Shown here: positions 49,991 through 64,000 of the stretch, piece by piece
Numbering within the stretch: position 1 is the first letter of the stretch
How the letters are laid out: every line of letters begins with the position of its first letter
Origin: Zea mays
Lineage: Eukaryota > Streptophyta > Magnoliopsida > Poales > Poaceae
Assembly: GCF_902167145.1 (NCBI RefSeq)
Contig: NC_050099.1
Coordinates: 246,710,588 to 246,774,587 of the forward strand
Length of the DNA: 64,000 nt
Direction of reading: 5' to 3'
The notes under the pieces: model-generated
Database searches by the model: none
What the model was told of the DNA's origin: nothing
The model's input: only the letters and a program-made list of their open reading frames with translations
Made by a program: the position numbers and the translations under genes

Positions 49991-52900
49991 CGCAACCCCC
50001 GAACCCTAGCGCTGCGGATGCTAGGGTTAGATTTTTTTTTCCCTCTCCCCTGCCCGTCTCTCGCTGCTCGATCTTATCTGCTCGCTTCGTGCCAACGCGT
50101 ACTTTATATAGAGGAGGGCGGCGCATACGAGGAAGGCGCGGGAGGATCGGACGGCCGAGATGGCTCTGGAGACGTGGGCGGAGGGTCGGATGCGGTGTGG
50201 TCGGCAGCGGCAGAAGCACCAGCACCTAGGGCGAGGTGGGCCCTGGTTGGGAGTCTCACGTGTGGCGTGGGCCAGCATGGCAGGGGAGGTCGGGGGAGGG
50301 GATGGCAGGCAGCGGCGCTGTTGGTTGGGTTGGTTTTCTGTGCTTTATGACGGGTGGGGCCGGTGGCAATGGACACGGTTCGATCCGGTATACACGGGCG
50401 TGAATGGCCCTCGTGCTCCTCCTCGTGATTGGTGAACTCCATGTTGTCTATTTTTTTTATACTACTCGAGTAGTACTACTTGCTGTGTTACTATGGTTTC
50501 TGTGATTCTTTATCAGTAGCATGTTGTTTGTCGTGTCAACAGAAAGAAAATATACTCTTACTCTAAAACTTCATTATTTGATTGAGTATAATAAGATTAT
50601 AGAAATAAAAAATATTTATGTCCATATATTTGTTACATTAGATTTGATTTGATTTGACGGTGATTTCTTGAAACGAGATACTACAGATTTAGAAAGGAGC
50701 CCAATGTCTATCTTGTCTCGAAAGTAAATTATAAATATTTAGATATACACTATATCTAACGTTTACATATACATAAAAAATTAGTTATTTTAAAAATATT
50801 AGAGCATCTTCAATAATGTGAACCAAAAATTAAAATACTACTCCCTTCCTCTTTTTTGTCGCAGTTTAGTGTGAAAATAAACTAGAGGGCGACAAATATT
50901 TAAGAACAGAGAAAGTACATCTTTTAGAGTGATTAGGGCACTAAAAACAAATTGAGCTTCAACGATTAAGCCTGAAATCATGTATTTTAGAAAGTAAATT
51001 ACATTATTAGGAAAGAAAATGTTAGGATGGTACATAAACAAGGATAGACCACTAATATGATGTGTAGCATATTTTGATAGAAAATTGTAAAAAACATTGT
51101 GGAGCTGTTTTTTATGAGTTTGGCCCTATATTTCGAGATAGTGCATTGATTTGAGGTATTGTTGGAGATGCTCTTAAAGTATACAGAGTATTGAAATGAG
51201 CGGGTCAAGGAGTCGGGCATGTTGGTGCTCATATTGAACCTGGGGTACGACCCTCATGGCTAGACCCTAGAGAAACCATTGTTAGGGAACAAGAGCACGA
51301 GGTTGTCGCGGCGTGGCTAGCTGCAACGAGAATGCACGAGTTGAGAGGATCTAGGGTTAACCTTGGCAGTGGCTATAAACCTAACGACATCAAGTCACTA
51401 TTGCTCAGCACTCAAATTTTATGGTATGAGATGTTAGAGTGTTATAGAGAAGGACTTATACGTGCCGAGGGGGACTACAACATCGTTGGTGCTAAAGTTA
51501 TCGTTGGTGCTAAAGTTAAGGCATTCATACTTAGAGGTTGCATCATGGTTAACGAGCCTGCTGGAATAATCATGGTTGGGAGGAACCTTCATACTTAGAG
51601 GTTGCATCATCATAGTCATGACAAGAACTAGGGGAGTAGTGTGCGCTAAAGGGTCATTCTCTCCTAGGGCCTAGGGTGGCATACATTATGATGTCTCTAG
51701 GGTGTGATGTGTTTCGGAAAAGACACAAATTAAAGTGTGGTCTTTGGGAATAGCACCATGTGACCACCGGGGCATGCCCTTTTTGAGAGCACCTAGAGGG
51801 GGGTGAATAGGTGATCCTGTAAAATTCAACACTAAATAGCCACAAAACTTGGTTATAGAAATGTTAGTGTGACTAAGTAGTTGAGAAGCGAATTCTTGTG
51901 GACAAAACAATCACAGAAAGATCAACACAAGACACGCGATTTTTATCCCGTGGTTCGGCCAAGTAACACTTGCCTACTTTTACGTTGTGGCGTCCCAATG
52001 GACGAGGGTTGCACTCAACCCCTTTCAAGTGATCCGATGATCAACTTGAATACCACGATTTTTCCTTTAGATGATTATTCCCGTTTGCGAGGAATCTCCA
52101 CAAGATTGGAGTCTCTCGCCCTTACAACAAAGATCACAATGAAAGTACGGAGTAAGGTTGGGATGAGTAACACACACAAGACACAAATCATAGCACAACC
52201 ACGCACACAAGTCACAACTTGAGCTCAAAACACAACGCACGGAGTTCACAACTCAAATGGAGCTCAAGTCACTATCTCAAAGAATCGAATGCGTGAAGTT
52301 GGAGTCTTGGAGTCTTAGAATATTTCTTGTAAGCTTGTGTAGCTCGTCCATGCGCCTAGGGGTCCCTTTTATAGCCCCAAGGCAGCTAGGAGCCGTTGGA
52401 GGCCAACAAGGAAGGCCATCTTTGCCTTATGTCGAGTGGCGCACCGGACAGTCCGGTGCGCTACCAGACAGTCACTGTAGACGGTCCGGTGCCGATCTCC
52501 TTCCTTTTCTGGCGTAGACGACCGTTGCAGCTCCGGGCCAGTTGGCGCACCGGACAGTCCGCTGCCCCCTGCCGACCGTTGCTTTGGCGACCGTTGGCTT
52601 ACCGGACAGTCCGGTGAATTATAGCCGTACGCCGCCAAACTTTTCCCGAGAGCAGCATGTTCACCGGAGACCAGCCTGGCGCACTGGACATTGTCCGGTG
52701 CACCACCAGACAGTCCGGTGTGTCAGACTGAGCTGAACTTCGGCTGCACACAGCCAGTCTTTTGCAATCCTTTTATTTTTCTTCTTTTCTCTGTTTCTAA
52801 CACTTAGATAACTTCATTAGTATACAAAAACCAAATACTAAGTCTAGAAACATACCTTGTTATATGTGTCGGTGTTTCGACCCCGGGGGTCCCTGGACCG

Positions 52901-55900
52901 ACGAGTAAATTGCCGCCGCGTGTCCCAGCCCAGATGGGTCGGCGCGAGACGGAGCACGAAGGGGGGAAGGAGACAGGCAAAAGGGGAAAACTCGCGGCCT
53001 CCGTGTTGTCCTGCGCCCAGGTCGGGTGCGCTTGCAGTAGGGGGTTACAAGCGTCCGCGTGGGAGAGAGCGGGAGACTTGCGCGTCAGCCCGTTCTCCCG
53101 CACGGCCAACCTTCTCGTAGAGAGCCCTGGACCTTCCTTTTATATGCGTAAGGAGAGGGTCTAGGCGTACAATGGGGTGTAGCGGTGTGCTAACGTGTCT
53201 AGCAGAGAGGAGCTAGAGCCCTAAGTACATGTCGTCGTGGCAGCCAGAGAGGTTTTGGCACCCTGTTCGTGTGATGTCGTGGCCGTCGGAGGAGCGCTGG
53301 AGCCTTGCGGAAGGACAGCTGTCGGGGCTGTCGAGTCCTTGCTGACGTCTCCTTGCTTCCGTAAGGGGCTGAGAGCCGCCGTCGTCATGGAGCACGCGGG
53401 GCACCATCATTATTTGTTTACCGGGGCGAGCCAGATGGGACGCCGGTCTTGTTCCCCGTAGCTTGAGCTAGTTAGGGGTAGGGTAATGATGGCCCCCCCT
53501 GTGACGTGGTCGGTCCGAGCCCTAGGTCGGGCGAGGCGGAGGCTCCTCCGAGGTCGAGGTCGAGTCTGTCTTCTGAGGTCGAGGTCGAGTCCGAGCCCCG
53601 GGTCGGGCGAGGCGGAGACCGTCGTCCGAGGCCAAGGCTGAGTCCGAGCTCTGGGGTCGGGCGAGGCGGAGTTCGTCGTCCGAGGTCGAGGTTGAGTCCG
53701 AGCCCTGGGGTCGGGCGAGGCGAAGTCCATCTTCCGAGGCCGAGACGGGGGCCGAGCCCTGGGGGCGGGCGAGGCGAAGCTTCCTATGGCGCCCGGGGCC
53801 GGACTTGGCTGCTGTCAGTCTCACTCTGTCGAGTGGCACAGCAGTCGGAGTGACGCAGGCGGCGCTATTTTCTTGTCAGATCGGTTAGTGGAGCGGCGAA
53901 GTGACTGCACTTCGGCTCTGTCGACTGAAGAGCGCGCGTCAGGATAAGGTGTCAGGCCATCCTTGCATTAAATGCTCCTGCGATATGGTCGGTTGGCGTG
54001 GCGATCTGGCCAAGGTTGCTTCTCTGCGAAGACTGGGCCTCAGGCGAGCCGAGGGTGTGTTCGTTGCTTGAGGGGGCCCTCGGGTGAGACATGAATCCTC
54101 CGGGGTCGGCTGCCTTTGCCCGAGGCTGGGCTCGGGCGAGGCGAGATCGTGTCCCTTGAGTGGACTGAGCCTTGACCTTAATCGCACCCATCAGGCCTTT
54201 GCAGCTTTGTGCTGATGGGGGTTACCAGCTGAGATTAGGAGTCTTGGGGGTACCCCTAATTATGGTCCCCGACAGTAGCCCCCGAGCCTCGAAGGGAGTG
54301 TTGGTACTCGCTTGGAGGCTTTTGTCGCACTTTTTTGCAAGGGGGCCGGCCTTTCTCGGTTGCGTTTCGTTCCGGTGGGTGCGCGCGAGCGCACCCGCCG
54401 GGTGTAGCCCCCGAGGCCTCGGAGGAGTGGTTTGACTCCTTCGAGGTCTTAGTGCGTTTCGTGATGCTTCGGCCGGTCTGGTTGTTCCCTCATGCGAACT
54501 GGCCGTAGTCCGGGTGCACAGTCGAGTCGCAAGTTCTCGGGCTGGTATGTTGACGCTGTCAACGGTTCGGCCAGAGACGGGTTTGCGAGAGCAGCCCCCG
54601 AGCCTCCGCACAGAGCGAGAGGACGGTCAAGGACAGACTCGGCTTTTTACATACGCCCCTGCGTCGCCATTCCGCAAGGAGTAGGGGGGAAAGCGCCATG
54701 TTGCCCTCGGAGGGCGTCGAACATGGTGTCTCCAGTGAGTTGCTAACGGGTAATCCGAGTGGACGCACGTGCCCCATTCGTTAGGGGTCGGCTAGTGGCC
54801 CGGAGGCGCGCTCCAAAAGTACCTGCGAGTGAGTTGCCGGACCCGGTCCCCTTTTGACGGGGTCCGAGGGCTCGATGCCTCCCTCTGGTGGGATTCCGTT
54901 ACAAAATCGTTCCCGTCGGTCTCGGAAATGTTCTAGGGTACCTCGGGAGCGTAGCCCGAGCCTTGGTTATGTATCGAACGTACCCAGGGTCATCCCTCGC
55001 TCTGCGTGCTCTAAGGCGGCTGTCAGAACCCTTCGGGGGCCAGCCTGCGAACCCCTGATCAGTAGTGGGCGCGGAGCCCGAGTGGCCTGAGGTGGCCGTT
55101 GAACCCTTCCGAGGGGCCAGCCTTCGAACCTTTGACCAGTAGTGGGCGCGGAGCCCGAGTGCTCTGAGGCGGCTGTTGAACCCTTCCGAGGGGACAGCCT
55201 TCGAACCTCTGATCAGTAGGGGGCTCGGGGCCCGCTTCCTTCGCGGAGAAGGATCCCTTTCGGAGTATCCCCTTTCTCGGTCCCTGTGGCAAGAGAGATA
55301 AAGAGGAAATGGAAAAGGATACAAAATCGAATGACGTGGCACACCTTTTTTGACGCGGTCATCATGGCGGAGGTGAAGTGTCGCCTGCCTCGCCTGCCAA
55401 AGGCGCCGCCTGTCCTGCCGCAAAGTTAATGCGACGGGACGAGTGGTTCGCGGGGCGGCCGTTGTGCGTGCGCGAGCCGTTCGAGGAACGGAACACGGGC
55501 GCGTCGTCTTCACGCCGTGGGAGAGGGTTCTCTCGCTGTCCCAGGAGGGGGCGTGAGCTTGCGGCGCCCTCGGGCGTCTTGTCGCAGCCGAAGCACCAAG
55601 TCGTCCACCTGGAGGTCTCGGGACCGAACCCCTCAGGCGTGGTAGCGTCGCAGGGACTGCTGATACCGCGCCGAGTGTAGTAAGGCCATGTCCCGAGCCT
55701 CTTCCAGCTGGTCCAGTGAGTCTTCTCGGTTGGTTCGATTGCTTTGGTCATCGTACGCCCTCGTCCTCGGGGAACCGTATTCTAAGTCCATGGGCAAGAT
55801 GGCCTCGACCCCATAGAATAGAAAGAACGGTGTGAAGCCCGTGGCTCGGCTCGGCGTTGTCCTCAGACTCCAGACCACCGAGGGGAGTTCCTTCGTCCAT

Positions 55901-58900
55901 CGCCTGCCAAACTTGTTGAGGTCGTTGTAGATCCTCGGCTTGAGTCCTTGCAGAATCATGTCGTTGGCACGTTCTACCTGCCCATTCGTCATGGGGTGAG
56001 CCACGGCGGCCCAGTCCACCCGGATGTGGTGATCCTCGCAGAAGTCCAGGAACTTTCTGCCGGTGAACTGGGTGTCGTTGTCGGTGATGATGGAGTTCGG
56101 GACCCCGAAGCGATGGATGATGTTGGTGAAGAACGCCACCGCCTGTTCGGACCTGATGTTGTTTAGGGGTCGGACCTCGATCCACTTGGAGAATTTGTCG
56201 ATGGCGACCAGCAGGTGCGTGTAGCCCACGGGTGCCTTCTGTAAGGGACCGACGAGGTCCAGACCCCACACAGCAAACGACTAGGTGATGGGTATTGTCT
56301 GCAGAGCCTGAGCGGGTAGGTGGGTCTGCCTTGCGTAGAATTGACACCCTTGGCAGGTGCGGACAATTCTAGTGGCGTCGGCCACCGCGGTCGGCCAGTA
56401 GAAACCTTGTCGGAAAGCATTTCCAACAAGGGCTCGAGGCGCTGCGTGATGACCGCAAGCCCCCGAGTGTATTTCTTGTAAGAGCTCCTGGCCTTCGGCG
56501 ATGGATATGCATCGCTGGAGGATGCCGGAGGGGCTGCGGTGGTAGAGCTCCTTCCCGTCACCCAGCAAGACGAATGACTTGGCGCGCCGCGCCAGTCACC
56601 GAGCCTCGGCTTGGTCGAGGGGCAGCTCTCCTTGGTGGAGATATTGCAGGTACGGGGTCTGCCAGTCTCGATTAGGCAGGACCCCATTCCGCTCTTCCTC
56701 GACGCGCAGTGCCTCACCCTCGGTAGCCGAGGGTGCCTCGGGCTGGGCCGAGGGCGCCTCGGGCTGGGCCGAGACCTTCTCGGGCTCGGGCGTGTCATCG
56801 GTCTTGACTGAGGGTTGATGTAGGTCTCGGGAGAAGACGTCCGGGGGAACCGTTGTCCGTCCCGAGGCTATCTTAGCCAGCTCGTCCGCAGTCTCGTTGT
56901 ATCGTCGAGCGATGTGGTTGAGCTCGAGCCCGTAGAACTTGTCCTCTAGGCGCCGAACCTCATCGCAGTAGGCCTCCATCTTCGGGTCGCGGCAGTGGGA
57001 GTTCTTCATGACTTGGTCGCTGACAAGCTACGAGTCACCGCGAGCGTCGAGGCATCGGACCCCTAGCTCGATGGCGATGCGCAACCCGTTGACCAGAGCC
57101 TCGTACTCAGCCACGTTGTTGGACGCTGGGAAATGGAGGCGAAGCACGTAGCGGAGGTGCTTCCCGAGGGGCGAGATGAAGAGCAAGCCCGCGCCTGCCC
57201 CTGTTTTCATCAGCGACCCGTCGAAAAACATGGTCCAGAGTTCCGGTTGGATCGGAGCTGCCGGGAGCTGGGTGTCGACCCATTCGGCCACGAAGTCCGC
57301 CAAGACTTGGGACTTGATGGCCTTCCGAGGGGCGAACGAGATTGTCTCGCCCATGATTTCCACCGCCCACTTTGCAATCCTACCCGAGGCCTCTCAGCAC
57401 TAGATGATCTCCCCCAGGGGGAAGGATGACACCACAGTCACCGGATGAGACTCGAAGTAGTGTCGCAACTTCCGTCGCGTCAGAATCACCGCGTACAGCA
57501 GCTTCTGAATCCATGGGTAGCGGATCTTGGTCTCGGACAGTACCTCACTGATGAAGTAGACCGGCCTCTGGATGGGCAATGCATGCCCTTCTTCTCATCT
57601 CTCAACCACGATCGCGGCGCTGACCACCTGAGTGTCGGTACGTGGGGCCGACGGTGATGACCCCGTTGGGGCCCGACATCTTGAGCTTGAGGTAGGTGTA
57701 GTTGGGGACGGCCATGAACTTGGCGTAGCATGGCCTCCCCAGCACTGCGTGGTAGGTTCCTCGGAACCCGACCACCTCGAACGTGAGGGTTTCCCTTCTG
57801 AAGTTGGATGGAGTCCCGAAGCAGACGGGTAGATCGAGTTGTTCGAGGGGTTGGACGCGTTTTCCGGGGATGATCTCGTGAAAAGGCGTCACGCCTGCCC
57901 GGACCGAGGACAGATCGATCCGCAGGAGCCCGAGGGTCTCGGCGTAGATGATGTTGATGCTGCTGCCTCCGTCCATGAGGACCTTGGTGAGCCTGACGTT
58001 GCCGATGACGGGGTCGACAACGAGCGGATATTTCCCCGGGCTCGGCACGCGGTCGGGGTGGTCGCCCTGGTCGAAGGTGATGGGCTTGTCGGACCAGTCT
58101 AGGTAGACTGGCGCCGCCACCTTTACCGAGCAGACCTCCCGACACTCTTGCTTGCAGTGCCGAGCCGAGGCGTTCGCCACTTGCCCACCGTAGATCATGA
58201 AGCAGTCGTGGACCTCGGGGAACTCCTCTGCTTTGTGATCCTCCTTCTTGTCGTTGTTGTGGGCCCCGCCACCTTCCACAGGTGGCCCGGCCTTGTGAAA
58301 GTGGCGCCGAAGCATGACACACTCCTCGAGGGTGTGCTTGACGGGCCCGTGGTGATAGGGGCACGGCTCCTTGAGCATCTTGTCGAAGAGATTGGCACCT
58401 CCGGGAGGTTTCCGAGGGTTCTTGTACTCAGCGGCGGCGACAAGGTCCGCGTCAGCGGCGTCGCGTTTCGCTTGCGACTTCTTCTTGTTCTTCTTCTTGG
58501 TGCCGTGCTGAGTGGACGCCTCGGGGACGTCTTCCGGCTGGCGGCCCTGGGGCTGTTTGTCCTTCTGGAAGATGGCCTCAACCGCCTCCTGGCCAGAGGC
58601 GAACTTGGTGGCGATGTCCATCAGCTCGCTCGCCCTGGTGGGGGTCTTGTGACCCAGCTTGCTCACCAGGTCGCGACAGGTGGTGCCAGCGAGGAACGCG
58701 CCGATGACATCCGAATCGGTGACGTTGGGCAGCTCGGTGCGCTGCTTCGAGAATCGCCGGATGTAGTCCCGGAGAGACTCTCCCGGCTGCTGCGGCAGCT
58801 TCGGAGATCCCAGGAGTTCCCAGGGCGCACGTACGTGCCTTGGAAGTTTCCGGCGAAGGCTTGGACCAGGTCGCCTCAGTTGGAGATCTGCCCTGGAGGC

Positions 58901-61900
58901 AGGTGCTCCAGCCAGGCTCGAGCGGTGTCGGAGAGGAACAGGGGGAGGTTGCGGATGATGAGGTTGTCATCGTCCGTTCCACCCAGCTGGCAGGCCAGCC
59001 GGTAGTCCGCGAGCCACAGTTCCGGCCTCGTCTCCCCCGAGTACTTTGTGATAGTAGTCAGGGTTCGGAACCGGGTCGGGAACGGCGCCCGTCGTATGGC
59101 CCGTCATATCGACCACCGGGTGGTTCGGGCGAGGGGCTTCGATCCTCCCCGCTGTCGTAGCGTCCCCCACGCCTGGGGTGGTAGCCTCGGCGCACCCTCT
59201 CGTCGAGGTGGGCTCGACGGTCGCGGCGGTGGTGCTCGTTGCTGAGGCGACCCGGGGCCGCAGGCGCCGTGTTGTGCGTGTGCTCGGTGTGGACCGAGGC
59301 TTCCCGCATGAATCGGGAAGTCGTGGCGCGATGCTCTGAGGGGTACCCCTGCCTTCGGGAGGTAGAGCTTTTGGCCCGTCGGACCGCGGCATCCTCCAGG
59401 AGATTCTTGAGCTCTCCCTGGATACGCCGCCCTTTGGTGGTCGATGGTTCCGGCATCGCGCGGAGTAGTATTGCTGCTGCTGCCAGGTTCCGGCCGACCC
59501 CACTGGAAGCCGGTGGCCGCCTTGCCCTGACGTCGTCGGCAATGCAGAGCTGGATGCCCTGGGGCAGATGACGCGCTTCTCCGGCCGGAGCTCGGTCTGC
59601 CCATTCCTGCCCGATGTTCCGCTGGAACTGCTCAAGTGTTCCCGCTCCCTCGTCGAGCCTGGCCTGCACCTCGCGGATTTGCTCGAGCTGTGCGTCCTGA
59701 CCCCCCGCAGGGACTGGGACCATAGCTAGCTCCTGAAGGATGTCAACGCGAGGCACAGGCCTAGGGGGATCGCCGTTTTCCGGCATACCAAGATGGTCGC
59801 CTTCGCCGGGACCCCCTAGATCGACGTGGAAACATTCACGACTTGGGCCGCAGTCCTCGTCGCCGAAGCTGCGGCTACCATCGGAACAATCGGAGAGGCA
59901 GTAGTCGCATGCGGTCATGAAGTCCTGCATGGCACTGGGGTTACCGAGCCCGGGGAAATCCCAACAAAAGTCGGGCTCGTCATCTTCCTCAGAACCCGAG
60001 GGCCGTAGGTCGAGACGGCCATCAGCCGGTCCCAGGGTGACCGCATATGATACCCCGGAGGGTTTGAACATGCCTTTATAAAAGCGTCCACCAAAGCGGG
60101 GTCGCTTGGTGGGTCGCAGCTGGATCTAAAAGGCATGAGATGGGAACCGGTCGGTACCTCTTGGTCGACAGGCGGTGCCGAAGTCACGTCAGGGGCGGAC
60201 TGCACCGTCGTCTCAGGTACGAGGGTGACGCCCAGCAAGTTCTTCGCGAGCGTGCTGGCATCGTCCGTTCGCTTGGAGTTGGCGCGTTGCGGGGAAACAA
60301 CGCTCGTCTTTGTCTCAGACGTGAGGTCGTCGCTCGACGTGTCCCTCGTTGGGGCGCCGGCACCGTCGACTCGCTCGACAGCCGACGAGGTGCCGCCTCC
60401 TGCTTGGCCATGGTTGCCCCGCCTCCTCCTCCGTCGGCGGGGGAGGCGACGGGACAAACCCGAATGTTGTTCTTCCGCCACGTGGGGAAGACGTCGTTGA
60501 TTCCGCCGCCGGCGGGCGGGCTGTCGGCCGCCATTGTCGCTGTTGCGCGGTGGAGGAAGGAGTATCATGTCGTAGCCGCCGTCGAGGGACATGAACTCAA
60601 GACTCCCGAAACGAAGCATCATCCCGGGTCGAGGAGGTTGCGGGAGACTACCCATCTGGAGCTTGACGGGAAGCTGTTCGTCAACACGCAGCAGGCCCCT
60701 ACCTGGCGCGCCAACTGTCGGTGTTTCGACCCCGGGGGGTCCCTGGACCGACGAGTAAATTGTCATCGCGTGTCCCAGCCCAGATGGGTCGGCGTGAGAC
60801 GGAGCACGAAGGGGGGAAGGAGACAGGCAAAAGGGGAAAACCCGCAACCTCCGTGTTGTCCTGCGCCCAGGTCGGGTGCGCTTGCAGTAGGGGGTTACAA
60901 GCGTCCGCGTGGGAGAGAGCGGGAGACTTGCGCGTCGGCCCGTTCTCCTGCACTGCCAACCTTCTCGTAGAGAGCCCTGGACCTTCCTTTTATAGGCATA
61001 AGGAGAGGGTCCAAGTGTACAATGGGGGTGTAGCGGTGTGCTAACGTGTCTAGCAGAGAGGAGCTAGAGCCCTAAGTACATGCCGTCGTGGCAGCCGGAG
61101 AGGTTTTGACACCCTGTTCGTGTGATGTCGTGGCCATCGGAGGAGCGCCGGAGCCTTGTGGAAGGACAGCTGTCGGGGCTATCGAGTCCTTGCTGACGTC
61201 TCCTTGCTTCCGTAAGGGGCTGAGAGCCGCCGTCGTCATGGAGCACGCGGGGCGCCATCATTATTTGTTTACCCGGGCGAGCCAGATGGGACGCCGGTCT
61301 TGTTCCCCATAGCCTGAGCTAGTTAGGGGTAGGATAATGATGGCCCCCCCTGTGACGTGGTCGGTCCGAGCCCTAAGTCGGGCGAGGCGGAGGCTCCTCC
61401 GAGGTCGAGGTCGAGGTCGAGTCCGAGCCCCGGGTCGGGCGAGGCGGAGACCGTCGTCCGAGGCCAAGGCTGAGTCCGAGCCCTAGGGTCGGGCGAGGCA
61501 GAGTTCGTCGTCCGAGGTCGAGGTTGAGTCCGAGCCTTGGGGTCGGGCGAGGCGGAGCTTCCTATGGCGCCCGGGGCCAGACTTGGCTGCTGTCAGTCTC
61601 ACTCTGTCGAGTGGCACAACAGTCGGAGTGACGCAGGCGGCACTGTTTTCTTGTCAGGTCGGTCAGTGGAGCGGCGAAGTGACTGCGTTCACTTTGGCTC
61701 TGTCGACTGAAGAGCGCGCGTCAGGATAAGGTGTCAGGCCATCCTTGCATTAAATGCTCCTGCGATATGGTCGGTTGGCGTGGCGATCTAGCCAAGGTTG
61801 CTTCTCTGCGAAGACTGGGCCTCAGGCGAGCCGAGGGTGTGTCCGTTGCTTGAGGGGGCCCTCGAGCGAGACGTGAATCCTCCGGGGTCGGTGGCCTTTG

Positions 61901-64000
61901 CCCGAGGCTGGGCTCGGGCGAGGCGAGATCGCGTCCCTTGAGTGGACTAAGCCTTGACCTTAATCGCACCCATCAGGCCTTTGCAGCTTTGTGCTGATGG
62001 GGGTTACCAGCTGAGATTAGGAGTCTTGGGGGTACCCCTAATTATGGTCCCCGACAATATGATTTGCACTTTTTGCAATCTTTGGCACATTAGGACTTAA
62101 AGAATATGTGTTGGTCACTTAATCACCAAAACATTATAGAAATGGCCCAAGGGCACATTTCCCTTTCAATCTCCCCCTTTTTGGTGATTTATGCCAACAC
62201 AACCAAAAGCAACCAAAAGATGTGCAATATCAATGCTATTGAGGACCAAATTGTTTTGACAAGATTTGACATATTTGGATCGCTCTTTGCCACCACTTGG
62301 TTTGTTTTTGTAAAACAAATTCATTTTCTTATCTCTAAGTCAAACTCACTTGTTTGGGCATAAAGAGAGATATTGAAAGGGAAATATGCCCTTGGCCATT
62401 TCTAAGTATTTTGGTGATTACGTGACCAACACAAGTGCTTAAGTGTTAAATTATGACAAGTGATGGACAAAGTGCAAATCAAGAGTAAAGGTATGTTTCT
62501 AAGACTTAGTACATTGTTTTGGAGACTAATGTATTGTGTCTAAGTGCTAGAAACAGGAAAAGACAAATTTGGAAAAGACTTGGCTGAGCAGCCAAGACTT
62601 TGCACAGTCGGGTGCATCGGACTGTCCGGTGGTGCACCGGACAGTGTCCGGTGGTGCAGGCTGGCTCTGGCAAACTGGCTGCTCTCGGGTTTCGTCGGCG
62701 GCGTACGGCTATAAATCACCGGACTGTCCGGTGGCGCACCGGACTGTCCGGTGAGCCAACAGTCGGCCGGGCCAACGGTCAGCCGCGTAATCCGCGCGCG
62801 ACGCGTGGCAGAGCCAATGGTCAGAAGGGGGCACCGGACTGTCCGGTGTGCACCGGACAGTGTCCGGTGCGCCAACGACTCTGGATCTTCAATGGTCAGC
62901 CGCGCCAAAATGGGAAAGAAATCCGCACCGGACAGTGTCCGGTGGTGCACCGGACTGTCCGGTGCGCCAGGCGACAGAAGTCAAGAATTGTCTTCCTGGA
63001 ATGCTCTCAACAGCTCCTAGCTGCCTTGGGGCTATAAAAGGGACCCCTAGGCGCATGGAGGAGTATATCAAGCATTCTCTAAGCATTCCTAAGCACCAAG
63101 ACTCCAATTCCGCACATTTGATTCTTTGTGATAGCAACTAGAGCTCCATTTGAGTAGAAAACTCTTTGGGTTGTGTTGTGAGCTCGAGTTGTGACTTGTG
63201 TGCGTGTTGTGCTCTGATTTTGTGTCTTGTGTGTGTTGCTCATCCCATCCTTACTTCCGTGCTTCTTTGTGAACATCAAAGTGTAAGGGCGAGAGGCTCC
63301 AAAGTGTTGAGATTCCTCGCAAGCAGGATATAGTGAAACAAAGCAAAACACCGTGGTATTCAAGTGAGTCTTTGGACCGCTTGAGAGGGGTTGAGTGCAA
63401 CCCTTGTCCGTTGGGACGCCACAACATGGAGTAGGCAAGTGTTGGACTTGGCCGAACCATGGGATAAACCATTGTGCCTATCTGTGTTGATCTTATTTTG
63501 GTTATTGTGTTTTGCAAGAACTCCTCTCTAGCCACTTGGCTTTATTGTGCCAACTCCTAATCAAGTTTTTGTGGCATTAAGTTTCAAGTTTCTCAGGATC
63601 ACCTATTCACTCCCCCTCTAGGTGCTCTCAATTGGTATTAGAGTCGTTCTCTTCACGTAAGGGACTAATCGCCCAACGAGATGGATCCTAAGGGCAAGGG
63701 GATGGTGGTCAATGATAAGGAGAAGGAGTCCTTCGTCAACGATCCAAAAGATGACAAGCCTACTGACTCGGGCTCGAGCCACAAAAGAAAAGACGGGAAG
63801 AAGAAGAAAACAAGGCGCATCAAGGAGATAGTCTACTACGACAGCGACGAATCTTCCTCTTCCCAACAGGACGACGACGACCACAAGAAAAAGAAAACGG
63901 TCAATTCAAACTTTTCTTTTGACTATTCTCGTATTCCGCAAAGCTCCAATACTCATTTGCTTTCCATTCCCCTCGGTAAACCTCCTCACTTTGATGGAGA

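Overview
This window looks like gene-poor, repeat-saturated chromosomal DNA from a grass, most likely maize (Zea mays) or a close relative. The reasons are: several Ty1/copia elements with Sirevirus hallmarks (initiator-Met tRNA primer site beginning TGGTATCAGAGC, repeated polypurine tracts, LTRs packed with CACCGGACTGTCCGGTG-type palindromes); Ty3/gypsy elements with a TGGCGCGCCA primer site; Helitron ends matching the maize type; and Tourist, Stowaway, hAT and CACTA elements. Only one ordinary host gene is complete: an intronless glycine-rich cold-shock-domain protein with four CCHC zinc knuckles (49241-49990, minus).

Layout, left to right. (1) 1-760 is the 3' end of a plus-strand Helitron carrying an exon fragment; it ends in a hairpin plus CTAG. 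(2) 761-15691 is a large minus-strand Helitron: a broken Rep/helicase gene (1057 to about 7430), a replication-protein-A-like gene (about 10686-11790), tandem repeats, and a 5' terminus at 15691. An insert on the opposite strand carries a gypsy integrase snippet and five exons of an ALDH10-type aldehyde dehydrogenase (8962-10244). (3) 15726-18360 is a CNOT1 (CCR4-NOT scaffold) pseudogene with introns, one frameshift and two nonsense codons; a ribosomal protein eS4 fragment follows. (4) 19330-19848 is the right end of a CACTA transposon inserted in the 5' LTR of copia element A.

(5) 19849-39808 is copia element A. Solo gypsy LTRs interrupt it in gag (22177-22803) and integrase (24926-26586). 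A complete but dead copia element B (30460-39240, minus) sits in its 3' LTR. Each of these three insertions has a perfect 5-bp target duplication. (6) 39809-51783 is a low-copy stretch with MITEs (41468, 41948, 43605, 44117, 50802), a deleted hAT transposon (46312-47107, perfect 8-bp duplication), a worn gypsy LTR, minisatellites and the cold-shock gene. (7) 51784-64000 is copia element E (minus), cut by gypsy element D (52867-62056, duplication ATATG), which has lost its reverse transcriptase, and by copia element F (plus, from 62374), whose gag start is intact and runs off the window.

The nesting gives a relative order: A before B, before the two solo LTRs and before CACTA; the CNOT1 fragment before the Rep/helicase Helitron; E before D and F. 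The coding regions other than the cold-shock gene and the start of F gag are fragments or carry visible breaks. I see no operon-like or defence-like novel system. The most interesting material is the captured host-gene fragments, the CACTA/Helitron/Sirevirus nesting, a mosaic LTR pair in B, and the gag-pol junction of the Sireviruses.
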